DNA of 59,661 nucleotides from an uncultured Clostridia bacterium (lineage in GTDB: Bacteria > Bacillota > Clostridia > Christensenellales > Borkfalkiaceae): contig CALVWX010000010.1 in the NCBI GenBank assembly GCA_944368215.1, forward strand, positions 1 to 59,661. Direction: 5' to 3'. Positions 33,601 to 42,291 of the stretch are shown here, piece by piece. The notes under the pieces were generated by a model. It was given only the letters and a program-made list of their open reading frames with translations, was not told the origin of the DNA and did no database searches. The translations under genes and the position numbers were made by a program. Position 1 is the stretch's first letter; every line of letters begins with the position of its first letter.

Positions 33601-33879
33601 GTCGACGCATATTTAAAGGCAAAGTATCCCGAAGGCACCCTGCCCGGCGACGAGTTTGCCGACTTTCTGGAATATTCAACGCTCGTGGCCCGTCAGGGCG
33701 CGCGCGAGATGACGCAGGGCAACGTCGACCCCTCGCCCGCATTCGACGCCTGCGCATACTGCAAGCTTGCGGGCAGCTGCGGCTTCGCCGTCGGCATAGA
33801 CGGCGACCCGCGCGAAAAGCATTCGGTAAAGTGCCAAGGCATCGCGCACATCGTAAGGCGCGAGAAAGGAGAGGAATAA
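30700..33879 (+). CDS. addB: ATP-dependent helicase/nuclease AddB subunit
   Basis: 1059 residues. The N-terminal UvrD-like region lacks a proper Walker A, as in AddB. The middle carries VSVMLPDIAGYEPALARVF-like blocks, VFVAGLTGEVPAPGDDTSVL and SRETAGLNLCAF. A C-terminal RecB-type nuclease domain has LYGRIDRVD with VIDYKTGA (catalytic D..DYK). Four Cys suited to an Fe-S cluster flank it: CPYKC after ETYFS near 750 and CAYCKLAGSC near the C-terminus. AddAB processes double-strand ends to Chi sites for RecA. The stop overlaps addA by 1 nt (TAATG). Confidence 0.94.
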   Translation: MITSYTAPTLGAALKQLKTLVAANEERGARTVIFCEDRLTLAAERTVCSAVGGTFNTAVYTFARFLSAERGKCENLLTSQGSAMVVRGLIDKYRPSLTLFKKLSSATAAQDVYDTIALLYSSRVSPDDLSVINSPSPVLEGKLRDLELLYRAYAQYLEESGSVDRNRYLAMLPEVITSSPAVRGADVIFLGFQAFTCSVAECASACMDAARNVAGIFIGGKEEVYVNEASASFAGAAKNYGGLNRRAVKSDLCPEAERLRSYIFNADAFHLKDTLPTSAVTIFEGRDESEEMEYIAANIIRYVFKEGVRYQAISVMLPDIAGYEPALARVFGEYGIPYYLDRRYRLSEHPVCDFLEGFLSCAADGCTRASVFAVVTSPLFVVGGKKEDGTPFTEGERRKDKDLFVNYMLRLAGYRGGVKRKPKEEVLLALNLDMSAVQRVREPFLASLKRIPSKGDGQAFCAALRGILGDFNAERTLSSMAEDYNDEYPSLSAFSARAFESVNAVIDEAERLTSGMEMTVREFTKILKSGFTAAELSLIPPRQDAVFVGDLLTCANMGSEVVFVAGLTGEVPAPGDDTSVLTDRDLLSLEALNVIISPKIEQVNRRSRETAGLNLCAFRRALHLSYPVRKGGEEGGVSRIVDYARALFSSPSGGQLSPLTGRNFFRNSDNLKYLCSRTAPALRRLAAEQSPAVRSAIYALLCDNGYKDKADAAINLPPAQGNIACGGKLYGTSFSPTVLETYFSCPYKCFMLRGLKLAEREEGIMRPLDCGNFIHAVLQKVFAPSVNALSDGTELAARARDEAQKLLADPKYTSLSADKRGEYAASRLIDESVAVCLGAFEQLKNSTFGVAEVEKVCRLPLDGGLSLYGRIDRVDSSGDMVRVIDYKTGAIDCSAPLYYMGLKLQLPIYLSASSNGRRAVGAYYFPASVTYESRRDGVFRLKGYMDGSEEVVRSTDTTLEGDVKSQYVDAYLKAKYPEGTLPGDEFADFLEYSTLVARQGAREMTQGNVDPSPAFDACAYCKLAGSCGFAVGIDGDPREKHSVKCQGIAHIVRREKGEE

Positions 33880-36800
33880 TGCCCCGTTATACCCCCGAAC
33901 AGAGCGCGGCCATTCAGGCGCGCGGCAAAATAATAGTTTCCGCCTCGGCCGGGTCGGGCAAGACCTTCGTCATGATAGAAAAACTGTGCGACCTTTTACA
34001 GCGCGGCGGCGATCTGGACAGCGTTCTGGCCGTCACCTTCACCAAAAAGGCGGCCGCGCAGATAAAGGAAAAGTTGCGCAAATCGCTCATCGCCCGCCTC
34101 GGCACGGCGCAGGGCAGCGAGCGCGACAACGTAAAGGCCCAGCTCAATAAAATTCCCTCGGCCGACATTTCAACCATACACTCCTTCTGCGCGCGCCTTT
34201 TGCGTACGTACTTTTACGCACTCGATATCGACCGCTCCTTCGAAATAATTGTCGACGACGCCAGGCTCGCCGACATGAAGGAGCGCGCCATGGACAACCT
34301 GTTCGACAGGCTGTACGAAGAGGGAGACGGGGACTTTTTATACGTGCTCGACTGTCTGCGCCGCAAACGCAGCGACGATAACGTCCGCAGACTGATAATT
34401 TCCGCGCACGACGAGGTGCGCAACGTCGTCGATTACGAACAAAAATTAAGTAAATATCCTGATATTTATTGCGAGCGCGGCTTTGAAGAAGTGTGCGCCC
34501 GCATGAACGCCTTCGTGCGCGAAAAGGCGCAGTCCCTGCTCGCCTCGCTCGAAGATTTTCTCGCTTCAACCGACATTCCGCCCGCCCTTTCAAAACTCAA
34601 AGTCATGGCCGACGAAATGCGTTCGGCGCTGGCCTGTGCGGGCACGGGCGATCTCTTCGACGAGCTTCCGCCCCTGTCCGTGACCCGCCGTCCGACGGGC
34701 AAGACGGAAGAGGAAAAGGAGCTTTCAAAGCAGTTCGGTCACTTCAGGACGCGCCTCAAAAAGCGCTACGACGCGCTCAAAAAGGACTTGGGCACGCGCG
34801 AGGAAGAGTTTTCGGCATTTATGAACGGCGGCCGCCTCGCCGCGGCGTTTTCAAAACTCGTATTGCAATTCGACCGCGAATATGCCTCGGTCAAGCGCGA
34901 AGAAAACAAGCTCGACTGCCCCGATCTGGAGCATCTCACCCTTAAGCTTTTCGCCGATGAGGACATAAAAAAGCAGGTAAATTCGCGCTATAAATATGTA
35001 TTCGTCGACGAATATCAGGACGTCAATCCCGTGCAGGAGCGCATTTTGTCCCTCGCGGGCGAGGACGAAGTTTTCACCGTCGGCGACGTAAAGCAGGCAA
35101 TATACGGGTTCAGGGGCTCCAAGTCGGTCTTCTTTTCCCAAAAATATGCCGACATGCTCCCGTCCAAAGGCGCGCTCCGCCTTTCGGTCAATTTTCGCTC
35201 GTCGGACGGCGTTCTGGCATTCGTCAACGACATTTTCTCGGATATAATGACCCCTTCGTCATGCGGAATAGACTACGCGGGCGACGGCATGATGCGCGGC
35301 GGGGGCAAATATCCCGCAGGCTACGGCACGGCAAAGATAGTAGTGTTCGGCAAGGACGAAAAAACTTCTCCCCCGGCCGAAGGCGTCTATTCGGTGCTCG
35401 CGCACAAGGGCAAAAAGACGGGACACACGCGCGAGGGGCTCGCCGTCCTCAAAATAGTCGAACGCGAGCTTTCGGGTCAGCACTATTCCATTGAAAAGGG
35501 CTGTATGGTCGACACCCAGCCGGGCGATATCTGCATACTCACCCGCAAGAACGCGGGCGACAGCACTCTCGGCATAGTGCGCGCCCTTTCGGACGCAGGT
35601 TACGGCGTGGAGGGCGCTGGCGACGGCGACCTTTTAAAGAAGCCCGAAATCCGCCAGCTTATCGACATTTTGTCCCTCATAGATAATTGCCAGCAGGATA
35701 TCCCCCTGTCAACGGCCATGCTCTCGCCAATCGGCGGGTTTACGCGCGACGAGCTCGGGCGCATACGCATTTCTCAGGGTTCGGCGCCCAAAATGTCCTT
35801 CCGCGACTGCCTCGTCAATTACCGCAAGTACCTTTCCGACGGCCTTTCGCACAAAATCGCAACCTTTTTCAAAAAAATAAACGGGTACCGCAAGCTCTCT
35901 GACGTGCTCGGCGCGTCGGCGCTGATAGATAAAATTCTGTCCGATACCGGCCTCGCCGCCAGATATTCCGCGGGAGGCGGCGCAAAAATTTCCGCCGTGC
36001 GCTGCCTTCAGGCCGAAGCCTTTTCGGGCGGGGGCGAACTGCACTTAAACGCCTTTTTAAACCGCATCAATACGGGCGGGGCGTTAAAGTCGGCCGTGCC
36101 GTCCTCGTCGGACAGCATAAAGGTGGTTACCATGCATTCGTCAAAGGGACTGGAATATCCCGTAGTTATCGTCGCTGACATAGCCCGCAAATTCAGCGGT
36201 AACGATTCGGATGAGGTGCCATTCGACGACGAATACGGCTTCTCGCCGCGCTCCTTCGACGTGGAAAACAAGCTCATGCGCACCACCGTCCTCCGCGAAC
36301 TGTGCGCCGGCCGCGCCCGCCGCGAGGAGATTAAAAACGAACTCAACCTCTTTTACGTCGCCTGCACGCGCGCAATGTGCAATCTGTACGTCCTCTGCGG
36401 CGACAAGCCGGAATACGACCCTTCGGCATATTTTGATGCCGACTGTTATGCTAAAATGTTCGACGTAAACGCATATTCGCCCGTGTATATGGAGGAGTTA
36501 ACCGACTTTGACGAACAAGCTCCCGCCCAGAGCATTATTGCGGAGGGGGAGGGATGCGGCGATATTTCGCCTTTCTTCAACGCCGCATATTCCCACGGCG
36601 AAAGCGTGGGGCTGGCCGTAAAAACTTCGGCGTCGCAGATTTTGCGGGAATATGAAAGCGAGGTCGCGCAGGATTACCTCTTCGGTGACGAATACGAAGA
36701 GGAGGGCGAAGACGACCCCTCGCTCCCCTCGGGCAAGGAGGCGGGCACCGCTTACCACCGCTATCTCGAGCTGTGCGACTTCTCGGTAAAGGACGAGGCC

Positions 36801-37226
36801 GGCGTTTCGGCCGCCATAGAAAGCATGGTTAAAAACGGCGGGCTCACCGCAGAGCAGGCGGCGCTTTTAAACGCCCGCCGGCTCGTAAAAATTCTGGCCA
36901 TGCCTGCGTTTTCTTCCCTCGACGGCGCGCAGCTCTTCCGCGAACGCGAATTTTTGTGCTCGCTGCCCGCAAAAGAGGTCTTCGAAACTCCGGCAGAAGA
37001 TAAGGTGCTCGTTCAGGGCGCAATAGATTTGCTCGCCGTCGGCAAATCGGGCGTCACGATTATCGACTATAAATTCGTAAAGCTTTCGCCGCAGGAAATC
37101 AAGCAAAAATATTCCCGCCAGCTCGACCTCTACAAAAAGGCCGTCGGCCTGATTATAGGCATAGACGGGCGCACCATTTCCGCGCGCATAATCGACTTGC
37201 GCCACCTGTGCGAAATAATCGTGTAA
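33879..37226 (+). CDS. addA: ATP-dependent helicase/nuclease AddA subunit
   Basis: 1115 residues. UvrD-family helicase motifs are present in order: Walker A SASAGSGKT (residues 20-28), motif Ia AVTFTKKAA, TIHSFCARLLRTY, the DEYQD box in VFVDEYQDVNPVQE, VGDVKQAIYGFRGS, SVNFRSS, VTMHSSKGLEYPVV and NLFYVACTRA. The C-terminal RecB-like nuclease has VQGAIDLLAV with IIDYKFVK. It is the 3'-5' motor of AddAB. The ATG at 33,879 shares its A with the addB stop codon, with GGAGAGG just upstream. Length is slightly below the usual 1200. Confidence 0.95.
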   Translation: MPRYTPEQSAAIQARGKIIVSASAGSGKTFVMIEKLCDLLQRGGDLDSVLAVTFTKKAAAQIKEKLRKSLIARLGTAQGSERDNVKAQLNKIPSADISTIHSFCARLLRTYFYALDIDRSFEIIVDDARLADMKERAMDNLFDRLYEEGDGDFLYVLDCLRRKRSDDNVRRLIISAHDEVRNVVDYEQKLSKYPDIYCERGFEEVCARMNAFVREKAQSLLASLEDFLASTDIPPALSKLKVMADEMRSALACAGTGDLFDELPPLSVTRRPTGKTEEEKELSKQFGHFRTRLKKRYDALKKDLGTREEEFSAFMNGGRLAAAFSKLVLQFDREYASVKREENKLDCPDLEHLTLKLFADEDIKKQVNSRYKYVFVDEYQDVNPVQERILSLAGEDEVFTVGDVKQAIYGFRGSKSVFFSQKYADMLPSKGALRLSVNFRSSDGVLAFVNDIFSDIMTPSSCGIDYAGDGMMRGGGKYPAGYGTAKIVVFGKDEKTSPPAEGVYSVLAHKGKKTGHTREGLAVLKIVERELSGQHYSIEKGCMVDTQPGDICILTRKNAGDSTLGIVRALSDAGYGVEGAGDGDLLKKPEIRQLIDILSLIDNCQQDIPLSTAMLSPIGGFTRDELGRIRISQGSAPKMSFRDCLVNYRKYLSDGLSHKIATFFKKINGYRKLSDVLGASALIDKILSDTGLAARYSAGGGAKISAVRCLQAEAFSGGGELHLNAFLNRINTGGALKSAVPSSSDSIKVVTMHSSKGLEYPVVIVADIARKFSGNDSDEVPFDDEYGFSPRSFDVENKLMRTTVLRELCAGRARREEIKNELNLFYVACTRAMCNLYVLCGDKPEYDPSAYFDADCYAKMFDVNAYSPVYMEELTDFDEQAPAQSIIAEGEGCGDISPFFNAAYSHGESVGLAVKTSASQILREYESEVAQDYLFGDEYEEEGEDDPSLPSGKEAGTAYHRYLELCDFSVKDEAGVSAAIESMVKNGGLTAEQAALLNARRLVKILAMPAFSSLDGAQLFREREFLCSLPAKEVFETPAEDKVLVQGAIDLLAVGKSGVTIIDYKFVKLSPQEIKQKYSRQLDLYKKAVGLIIGIDGRTISARIIDLRHLCEIIV

Positions 37227-37245
37227 AAAGTCCTTAAATCGACAA

Positions 37246-37285
37246 TATATCCGCCCCTTTGCACTTCGGGGCGGATATAATTTTG
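37246..37285 (+). terminator. terminator after addA
   Basis: TATATCCGCCCC (37,246-37,257) pairs with GGGGCGGATATA (37,268-37,279), followed by ATTTTG. Confidence 0.8.
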
Positions 37286-37290
37286 TTGCT

Positions 37291-37905
37291 ATGGATAATG
37301 TAATAAATTTTTTCGGCGGCATATTCAACTCGTTGGCAGCCATTCCTTTCGGCACACTCGTCACAATCGCCCTGTCGGTTTTCGGCGGGCTGCTCGTGCT
37401 CTTTGCAGTAATCTGCGCGCTGTCGGCGCGGCTGCGCGCGGCGGATAAAAGGCCAGTTTTTCATTTTGTAAACGCCTTTACGGCTGTATTTTTCGCGCTC
37501 ATGCTCACGGGCACGGAAGTTGCGCAGGCGGCGTTTTTTGCCGCAGTCTTCTGGCTGGCAGGATATCTTTATTACGGTGCGCTGTGCGCCTTTACACGAT
37601 GTCCGTCGCCGCGCGCATCCCGCCCAGCAAACAGCGTTTCGGCGCTCCCTCCGCATGAAGCAAGCCGCGCGGAGCGCGCGTCCCTGCCCGCGGCCGAGAG
37701 CGGCGTGCGGCTCGACCACGCCCTGTCCGTCGCCGACAAACTGCTTTTAAGGCAGCTCTCCCGCGCCGACCGTCAGGAGCTCGAAAAAATCAAAACGGCG
37801 CTCACCGTCATTCAGGTAAAGGGCAGCCCCAACCCGCAGGAGTGCGAAATTATAAATAACTACTTCAACGCTCTTTTAAAGCTCATGGCAAAATACGGTT
37901 ACTGA
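37291..37905 (+). CDS. membrane protein with cytoplasmic helical tail, unknown
   Basis: 204 residues. Three hydrophobic helices (about 20-44, 57-75, 78-98) are followed by a Pro/Ala/Ser-rich linker and a charged helical C-terminal domain (LDHALSVADKLLLRQLSRADRQELEKIKTAL). I do not recognise the family. No Shine-Dalgarno is seen before the ATG, and the gene begins 12 nt beyond the addA terminator hairpin. Its last 7 nt overlap the convergent downstream gene. Confidence 0.65.
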   Translation: MDNVINFFGGIFNSLAAIPFGTLVTIALSVFGGLLVLFAVICALSARLRAADKRPVFHFVNAFTAVFFALMLTGTEVAQAAFFAAVFWLAGYLYYGALCAFTRCPSPRASRPANSVSALPPHEASRAERASLPAAESGVRLDHALSVADKLLLRQLSRADRQELEKIKTALTVIQVKGSPNPQECEIINNYFNALLKLMAKYGY

Positions 37906-38348
37906 TTGCCGCCCACTACGGCCTCCAAAAACATATCCTTGGCGGCGATGGCGGCGGGAGTGTTGTTTTTGTCCCTTAAAACGGCTATATCCCCGAGGCA
38001 AACGCGTTCGAAGGGGTAGCTTTTGCCGTCTATTATGCAGCTCTTTATGGCGTAAGATTTCAAAATAAAGTCCTCCGCGTGCCCCAGAAATTTGCCGCGT
38101 TCGTCAAAACATGGCAGGTTTAATCTTATAACCTGCCTTTTTGTCCGCCTCGCGCCTTCGGTCTGGTATATTATGCGGTCGGCGGCGCGCACGATTTTGT
38201 CGCAGTCGATATAAAATTCGCGCTCGTTTTCGTCTGCGCACAGCAATGCGCATACGCCGTCGCCTTCCTTAAGCACGGCTATAACATAGCCGCGCCTTTT
38301 GCCGTCCACGCGCTCGGCGGGCAGCGAATATAATTTTGAAACAGTCAT
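37899..38348 (-). CDS. PRC-barrel-like domain protein
   Basis: 149 residues. Two beta-barrel-like segments resemble PRC-barrel halves: SKLYSLPAERVDGKRRGYVIAVL..CALLCADENEREFYIDCDKI and FLGHAEDFILKSYAIKSCIIDG..YPFERVCLGDIAVL. Small PRC-barrel proteins occur in sporulation and cell-division contexts (YlmC), but this one is longer and the assignment is tentative. AAAAAGGAGA lies ahead of the ATG, so the start is firm. It converges with the preceding gene with a 7-nt overlap and no terminator between them. Confidence 0.6.
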   Translation of the reverse strand: MTVSKLYSLPAERVDGKRRGYVIAVLKEGDGVCALLCADENEREFYIDCDKIVRAADRIIYQTEGARRTKRQVIRLNLPCFDERGKFLGHAEDFILKSYAIKSCIIDGKSYPFERVCLGDIAVLRDKNNTPAAIAAKDMFLEAVVGGNQ

Positions 38349-38467
38349 TGTCGTTCTCCTTTTTGCTCTATACTACTAATATTTTACTATCAAAATGTAC
38401 ATACAAACGCGATTTTTTTGGCGCATATTGTCGCATTTGAACAGACCGCCGCGCTGCGGCGTTTTTG

Positions 38468-38497
38468 TTGACGGCGCGCCCGGGTATGTGCTATAAT
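38468..38497 (+). promoter_or_regulatory. promoter of ruvX
   Basis: TTGACG (38,468-38,473), an 18-nt spacer, TATAAT (38,492-38,497), 13 nt before the ruvX ATG. The implied 5' leader is only about 6 nt and has no Shine-Dalgarno. Confidence 0.75.
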
Positions 38498-38510
38498 TTA
38501 ACCGTAAAAT

Positions 38511-38936
38511 ATGGAAAGGTACATAGCATTCGACATCGGCGACAAGCGCATAGGCGTCGCCGTGTCCGACCCGTTCAATACATATGCCCTGCCTTCGCAG
38601 ACATACTGGCGCAAGAGCTTTGCGCAGGATATTCAGGCCCTCGCAAAAATCGCCGCCGAAAAGGGCGCAACCACAATAGTCTGCGGCCTGCCCGTCAATT
38701 TCGACGGCTCCGCCGCCCTGCAGACCCAGAAAACGCAAAAATTCATCGACGCGTTAAAGGAGGCCGTAACCGTTCCCGTCGTGTGCGAGGACGAACGCTT
38801 TACCACCATGATGGCGCACGAAACGTTAATTTCCGAGGGCATGCGCAGAGAAAAGCGCAAAAATTACGTCGACGCTTTGGCCGCCGCAAATATTCTGGAC
38901 GGCTACTTAAATAAAATAAATAAAGCAAAAAATTAA
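38511..38936 (+). CDS. ruvX: RuvX/YqgF-type nuclease
   Basis: 141 residues, RNase H fold. The catalytic Asp of the first strand is in YIAFDIGDKRIGVAVSDP, the second strand is IVCGLPVNFDGSAALQTQKT, the Glu is in VVCEDERFTTMMAHETL and the C-terminal Asp in KNYVDALAAANIL. The family has been assigned to Holliday-junction resolution and to 16S rRNA 5' end processing. It is followed after 14 nt by a DUF1292 gene, the same pairing as yrrK-yrzB in Bacillus. Confidence 0.95.
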   Translation: MERYIAFDIGDKRIGVAVSDPFNTYALPSQTYWRKSFAQDIQALAKIAAEKGATTIVCGLPVNFDGSAALQTQKTQKFIDALKEAVTVPVVCEDERFTTMMAHETLISEGMRREKRKNYVDALAAANILDGYLNKINKAKN

Positions 38937-38950
38937 GGAGATTTTAAATT

Positions 38951-39235
38951 ATGAAAGACGACGAAATCCTTGAAGAAGGCGAAGACGAACTCATAGAGCT
39001 TATCGATGACGACGGCAACGTAATCAACTTCAAGCTTCTGGACGTGACCGAATACAAGGGCGAAAAATACACCCTTCTTCTCGCGGCCGAACCAAACGAC
39101 GAAATCGCTGAAGACGAAGTGGTGATCTTCCGCTACAACGAGCAAGCGGAGACTCTCGACCCCATCGAGGACGAAAATCTTTTGCAGGAAGTTTTCGATT
39201 TCTACCAGAGCGAGACCGACGAAGAGGACAATTAA
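38951..39235 (+). CDS. DUF1292 (YrzB-like) acidic protein
   Basis: 94 residues, strongly acidic (ILEEGEDELIELIDDDGNVI at the N-terminus). The DUF1292 core is FKLLDVTEYKGEKYTLLLAA followed by DEVVIFRYNEQ. Function is unknown, but it is nearly always next to ruvX in Bacillota. AAGGAGA precedes the ATG. Confidence 0.93.
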   Translation: MKDDEILEEGEDELIELIDDDGNVINFKLLDVTEYKGEKYTLLLAAEPNDEIAEDEVVIFRYNEQAETLDPIEDENLLQEVFDFYQSETDEEDN

Positions 39236-39260
39236 TTTTACAATGCCGTAAATTAGCGTC

Positions 39261-39296
39261 GGCGGGCGCGCCATGCGCGCCCGCCGCCTTTTTTGT
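39261..39296 (+). terminator. terminator of the ruvX operon
   Basis: GGCGGGCGCGC (39,261-39,271) pairs with GCGCGCCCGCC (39,275-39,285), followed by GCCTTTTTTG. Confidence 0.92.
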
Positions 39297-39332
39297 CATA
39301 ATTTCTGTTTTTAACAAATTTTAATTACTCTA

Positions 39333-39361
39333 TTGACAAGATTATAGTCAGGTTGTATAAT
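39333..39361 (+). promoter_or_regulatory. consensus promoter of the small lipoprotein gene
   Basis: TTGACA (39,333-39,338), a 17-nt spacer, TATAAT (39,356-39,361). Both hexamers are perfect. Confidence 0.88.
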
Positions 39362-39463
39362 ATTTATAGGTTCACGTTTATGGGCATACAAAAAATTTGG
39401 TGCCGATATCGCAGAACCAAATAAAAATTTTGCGGGCACTATAGCCTGCAAGGGAGAAGGATA

Positions 39464-39877
39464 ATGAAAAAAATTATTGCAGCAATTACCTCTGCTCTGG
39501 CAGCGGTAATACTCGCCGTGGTCTTTGCCGCGTGCGGAACAAATTACGTGGGCACATATAAGCTCGGTTCCGTCAAGATGGAATCTACCGGTATGACGGT
39601 CGAATATGTAGCCGGGCAGACTAATAATGGTATTACTATTACTGAAGATGCATGCGTACTTGAAGTTAACGACGATAACACATGGTCAATTACCATGAAC
39701 CTTATGGGCGCGAGCAATGACGCCGAGGGCACATGGTCGATCAACGACGATGGCAACCTCGTCCTTACCGAGGATGCTACCGGCGACGAAATCGTTGCGA
39801 CGCTCGACGGTTCCACGCTTGTGTTCAGCGAAACTCAAAGCGGAATGACAATGACGCTGACGCTCAATAAAAAGTAA
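39464..39877 (+). CDS. small secreted lipoprotein, lipocalin-like beta pattern
   Basis: 137 residues. The signal peptide MKKIIAAITSALAAVILAVV ends in the lipobox FAAC. The mature part shows a run of short beta strands with GTYKLGSVKM, NDDNTWSITMNLM, GTWSINDDGNLVLTED and LDGSTLVFSETQSG. This pattern (strand, GTW.., NLVLT, L..GSTLVF) resembles small lipocalin-like or DUF5004-type lipoproteins of gut Bacillota. GGGAGAAGGA is a strong Shine-Dalgarno. The consensus promoter suggests high expression. Confidence 0.83.
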   Translation: MKKIIAAITSALAAVILAVVFAACGTNYVGTYKLGSVKMESTGMTVEYVAGQTNNGITITEDACVLEVNDDNTWSITMNLMGASNDAEGTWSINDDGNLVLTEDATGDEIVATLDGSTLVFSETQSGMTMTLTLNKK

Positions 39878-39884
39878 AAAAGAT

Positions 39885-39914
39885 ATGCGCGGACATATTG
39901 TCCGCGCATGTTTT
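39885..39914 (+). terminator. terminator after the small lipoprotein gene
   Basis: ATGCGCGGACA (39,885-39,895), loop TAT, TGTCCGCGCAT (39,899-39,909), then GTTTTA. Confidence 0.88.
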
Positions 39915-40142
39915 ATACCCTTTTATTAATACAGATAATATAGTTAGCACAGTTAATACTGTAATTTTATAATACAGATATTACAAACTTGCCGCCCGAC
40001 GGTGCGTTAAACTGCGGCGCGCCGTCGGGCGGAATATCGTTTGGTTGGGAACAAGCTACGGGTGCGGCTCCTTATAATGCATAAATTGCGGGCTTTGCGC
40101 GCGCCAATTTGTATAAATGTATTTATTTTGCGCGTTTTTTGC
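39915..40142. other. AT-rich spacer with a long-loop hairpin before the rpsB promoter
   Basis: Holds an AATACAGAT(A)ATTA motif twice (about 39,938 and 39,971) and the stem CCGCCCGACGG (39,992-40,002) / CCGTCGGGCGG (40,022-40,032) with a 19-nt loop. No gene is seen. The rest is AT-rich. Confidence 0.45.
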
Positions 40143-40171
40143 TTTACAACGTTTAAAATTTTTGCTAAAAT
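40143..40171 (+). promoter_or_regulatory. promoter of rpsB-tsf
   Basis: TTTACA (40,143-40,148), a 17-nt spacer, TAAAAT (40,166-40,171). The leader of about 115 nt (with CCCGCAAGGCAGGCG and GTGGCGGAAAAA segments) has room for an autogenous S2-binding structure, which is common for rpsB, but I could not match it to the known motif. Confidence 0.7.
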
Positions 40172-40291
40172 ATCAACGCTGTAAAAATTCACACCCGCAA
40201 GGCAGGCGACCCGTGGCGGAAAAATCTTTTCAATTCCGCAATAATCGTCATACAAACTGCGCTCGCGGGGAGGTATAACGGAGGAATTAAA

Positions 40292-41077
40292 ATGGCAGTT
40301 ATCACTATGAAGCAGCTCCTGGAAGCAGGCGTTCACTTCGGCCACCAGACCAGAAAGTGGAATCCCAAAATGGGCAAGTACATCTATGCGGCCCGCAACG
40401 ACATTCACATCATCGACCTTCAGCTCACCGTCGGTCTCATCGAAGAAGCTTACAAGTTCGTCGTTGAAACGGTTAAGGCAGGCAAGTCCATCCTTTTCGT
40501 CGGCACCAAAAAGCAGGCTCAGGAAGCTATCAAGGAAGAAGCTGAACGCTGCGGCATGTTCTATGTAAATTCCCGCTGGCTGGGCGGCACGCTTACCAAC
40601 TTCAAGACCATCCGCTCGAGAATCGACAGAATGGTCAAGCTCGAAAAAATGGAAGAAAACGGTGAATTCGACCTTCTTCCCAAAAAGGAAGTTGCCAAGC
40701 TCAAGGAAGAAATGAACAAGCTTGAAACCAACCTCGGCGGCATCAGGAACATGAACAAAATGCCCGGCGCTATGTTCGTCGTCGACCCTCATAACGAGGA
40801 TATCGCCGTATCCGAAGCGCGCAAGCTGGGCATTCCCGTAATCGCAATCACCGATACCAACTGCGATCCCGACCTTATCGACTACGTAATCCCCGGCAAC
40901 GACGACGCTATCCGTGCAATTAAGCTCATCTCCAGCGTAATCGCCAACGCCGTTATCGAAGCAAATCAGGGCGAAACTCCCGTTGCGGAAGAAGCTCTCG
41001 CCGAAAAGGCGGACGAACAGCTCGCTCAGCCCGAGTCGGTTGAAGAAGTTGTTGCGGCTTCCGAAGACGCAGAATAA
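40292..41077 (+). CDS. rpsB: 30S ribosomal protein S2
   Basis: 261 residues. Hallmarks: [22 protein letters not shown] at the N-terminus, [39 protein letters not shown] and the C-terminal [29 protein letters not shown]2 joins late in 30S assembly and binds S1. GGAGG precedes the ATG. The acidic C-terminal extension ([16 protein letters not shown]..) is longer than in Bacillus. Confidence 0.97.
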   Translation: MAVITMKQLLEAGVHFGHQTRKWNPKMGKYIYAARNDIHIIDLQLTVGLIEEAYKFVVETVKAGKSILFVGTKKQAQEAIKEEAERCGMFYVNSRWLGGTLTNFKTIRSRIDRMVKLEKMEENGEFDLLPKKEVAKLKEEMNKLETNLGGIRNMNKMPGAMFVVDPHNEDIAVSEARKLGIPVIAITDTNCDPDLIDYVIPGNDDAIRAIKLISSVIANAVIEANQGETPVAEEALAEKADEQLAQPESVEEVVAASEDAE

Positions 41078-41169
41078 TAAAAAATTCCTTCACCCGCGTT
41101 TGCGGCCGAGTATGGAAAACCTTACATTTACTGAAAATATACATTAATTAATAACAGGAGTATAAAATT

Positions 41170-42075
41170 ATGGCTTTCACAGCAAAGGACGTTATGACTC
41201 TGCGCGATAAAAGCGGCGCAGGAATGTTAGATTGCAAAAAGGCACTCATCGACGCCGACGGCGACATGGACAAGGCCGCCGAACTGTTAAGGGAAAGGGG
41301 AATTGCCAAGGCCGTTAAAAAGGAATCGAGAATAGCTGCCGAAGGCGCTGTAGGCGCATACATCTGCCCTGCCTGCGGTGTGGGCGTTCTCGTTGAAATC
41401 AACTGCGAATCCGACTTCGTTTCCGCAGGCGAAAAGTTCAAGAACATCGTCGCAATGGTTGCAAAGGTAATTGCAGAAAATAAGCCCGCAGATATCGATG
41501 CCCTCAACGAGTGCAAAGTCGGCAACGAAACCGTTAAGGAATTCATTACCAACAACACCGCTGTTATCGGCGAAAAAATTTCCATCCGCCGTTTCGAAAT
41601 TTACGAAACGACCGGCAAAATCGAAACCTATATCCACATGGGCGGCAAGGTCGGCGTCATGATAGACGCGGTTGATTTCGTGCCCGGCAGCGAAGAAACG
41701 CTGCACGACATCGCCCTTCAGATAGCTGCTTCCAGACCCGGCTACATCACCGAAGCCGATGTTCCCGCAGAAGTTATCGCCAAGGAAAAGGAAATCATGC
41801 TCGTTCAGATGCAGAACGACCCCAAGAACGCCAACAAGCCCAAGGAAATCCTCGAAAAAATCGTTGCAGGCAAAATGGGCAAGTTCTATTCGGAAAACTG
41901 TCTCATGGACCAGCCCTTCGTCAAGGACGACAGCTTAAAGGTATCCCAGGTAATCGGCAGCAAGTTCAAGGTTGCCCGCTTTGTCCGCTGGGAAATGGGC
42001 GAAGGAATCGAAAAGAAGAGCGAAGACCTCTCCGAAGAAGTTGCAAAGCAGGTCGCCGCTATGAAAAAGAACTGA
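41170..42075 (+). CDS. tsf: elongation factor Ts
   Basis: 301 residues. The N-terminal UBA-like module is MTLRDKSGAGMLDCKKALIDADGDMDKAAELLRERG, followed by the TDFV-type motif NCESDFVSAGEKF and a core ending in LMDQPFVKDDSLKVSQV. EF-Ts recycles EF-Tu-GDP. A pair of Cys (CPACGVG near 60) in the core is somewhat unusual. AACAGGAG precedes the ATG. It follows rpsB after 92 nt and ends the operon. Confidence 0.97.
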   Translation: MAFTAKDVMTLRDKSGAGMLDCKKALIDADGDMDKAAELLRERGIAKAVKKESRIAAEGAVGAYICPACGVGVLVEINCESDFVSAGEKFKNIVAMVAKVIAENKPADIDALNECKVGNETVKEFITNNTAVIGEKISIRRFEIYETTGKIETYIHMGGKVGVMIDAVDFVPGSEETLHDIALQIAASRPGYITEADVPAEVIAKEKEIMLVQMQNDPKNANKPKEILEKIVAGKMGKFYSENCLMDQPFVKDDSLKVSQVIGSKFKVARFVRWEMGEGIEKKSEDLSEEVAKQVAAMKKN

Positions 42076-42116
42076 TTTAAAGATTCTTTAAATTAAGAAA
42101 TTTAAGCAAAATTAAT

Positions 42117-42152
42117 GCCGCGCAAGGCGAAAAGCCTTGCGCGGCTTATTTT
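42117..42152 (+). terminator. terminator of rpsB-tsf
   Basis: GCCGCGCAAGGC (42,117-42,128) pairs with GCCTTGCGCGGC (42,134-42,145), followed by TTATTTTG. Confidence 0.92.
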
Positions 42153-42167
42153 GTCATTTCGACCGCC

Positions 42168-42291
42168 GGACAACGCTGTTCTTCAAACATCGGACACCCA
42201 CTGTTTGAGCGTTGTGAGGTGAGCGAGGGATAAGGTCGCCCGAGCGGTGACCGAGGCGCCTGTTGCTTTCCTACGGCCTACGAGAAGAGCG
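42168..42291 (+). repeat. three-hairpin interspersed element, copy C
   Basis: ACAACGCTG..TTC, the inner AAACA..TGTTT stem, AGCGTTGTGAGGTGAGCGA, then GAGCGGTGACCGAGGCG and a TTTCCTACGGCCTACGAGAAGAGC end. It lies about 110 nt upstream of the MATE gene, in the same orientation. The 325-nt gap holds the tsf terminator, this element and the MATE promoter. Confidence 0.68.

Noticed and set aside
40178-40291. rpsB leader as a known riboswitch or S2 leader
   Set aside because: Length and position fit an autoregulatory leader, but I could not match the conserved S2-leader bases, so no specific RNA feature was called.
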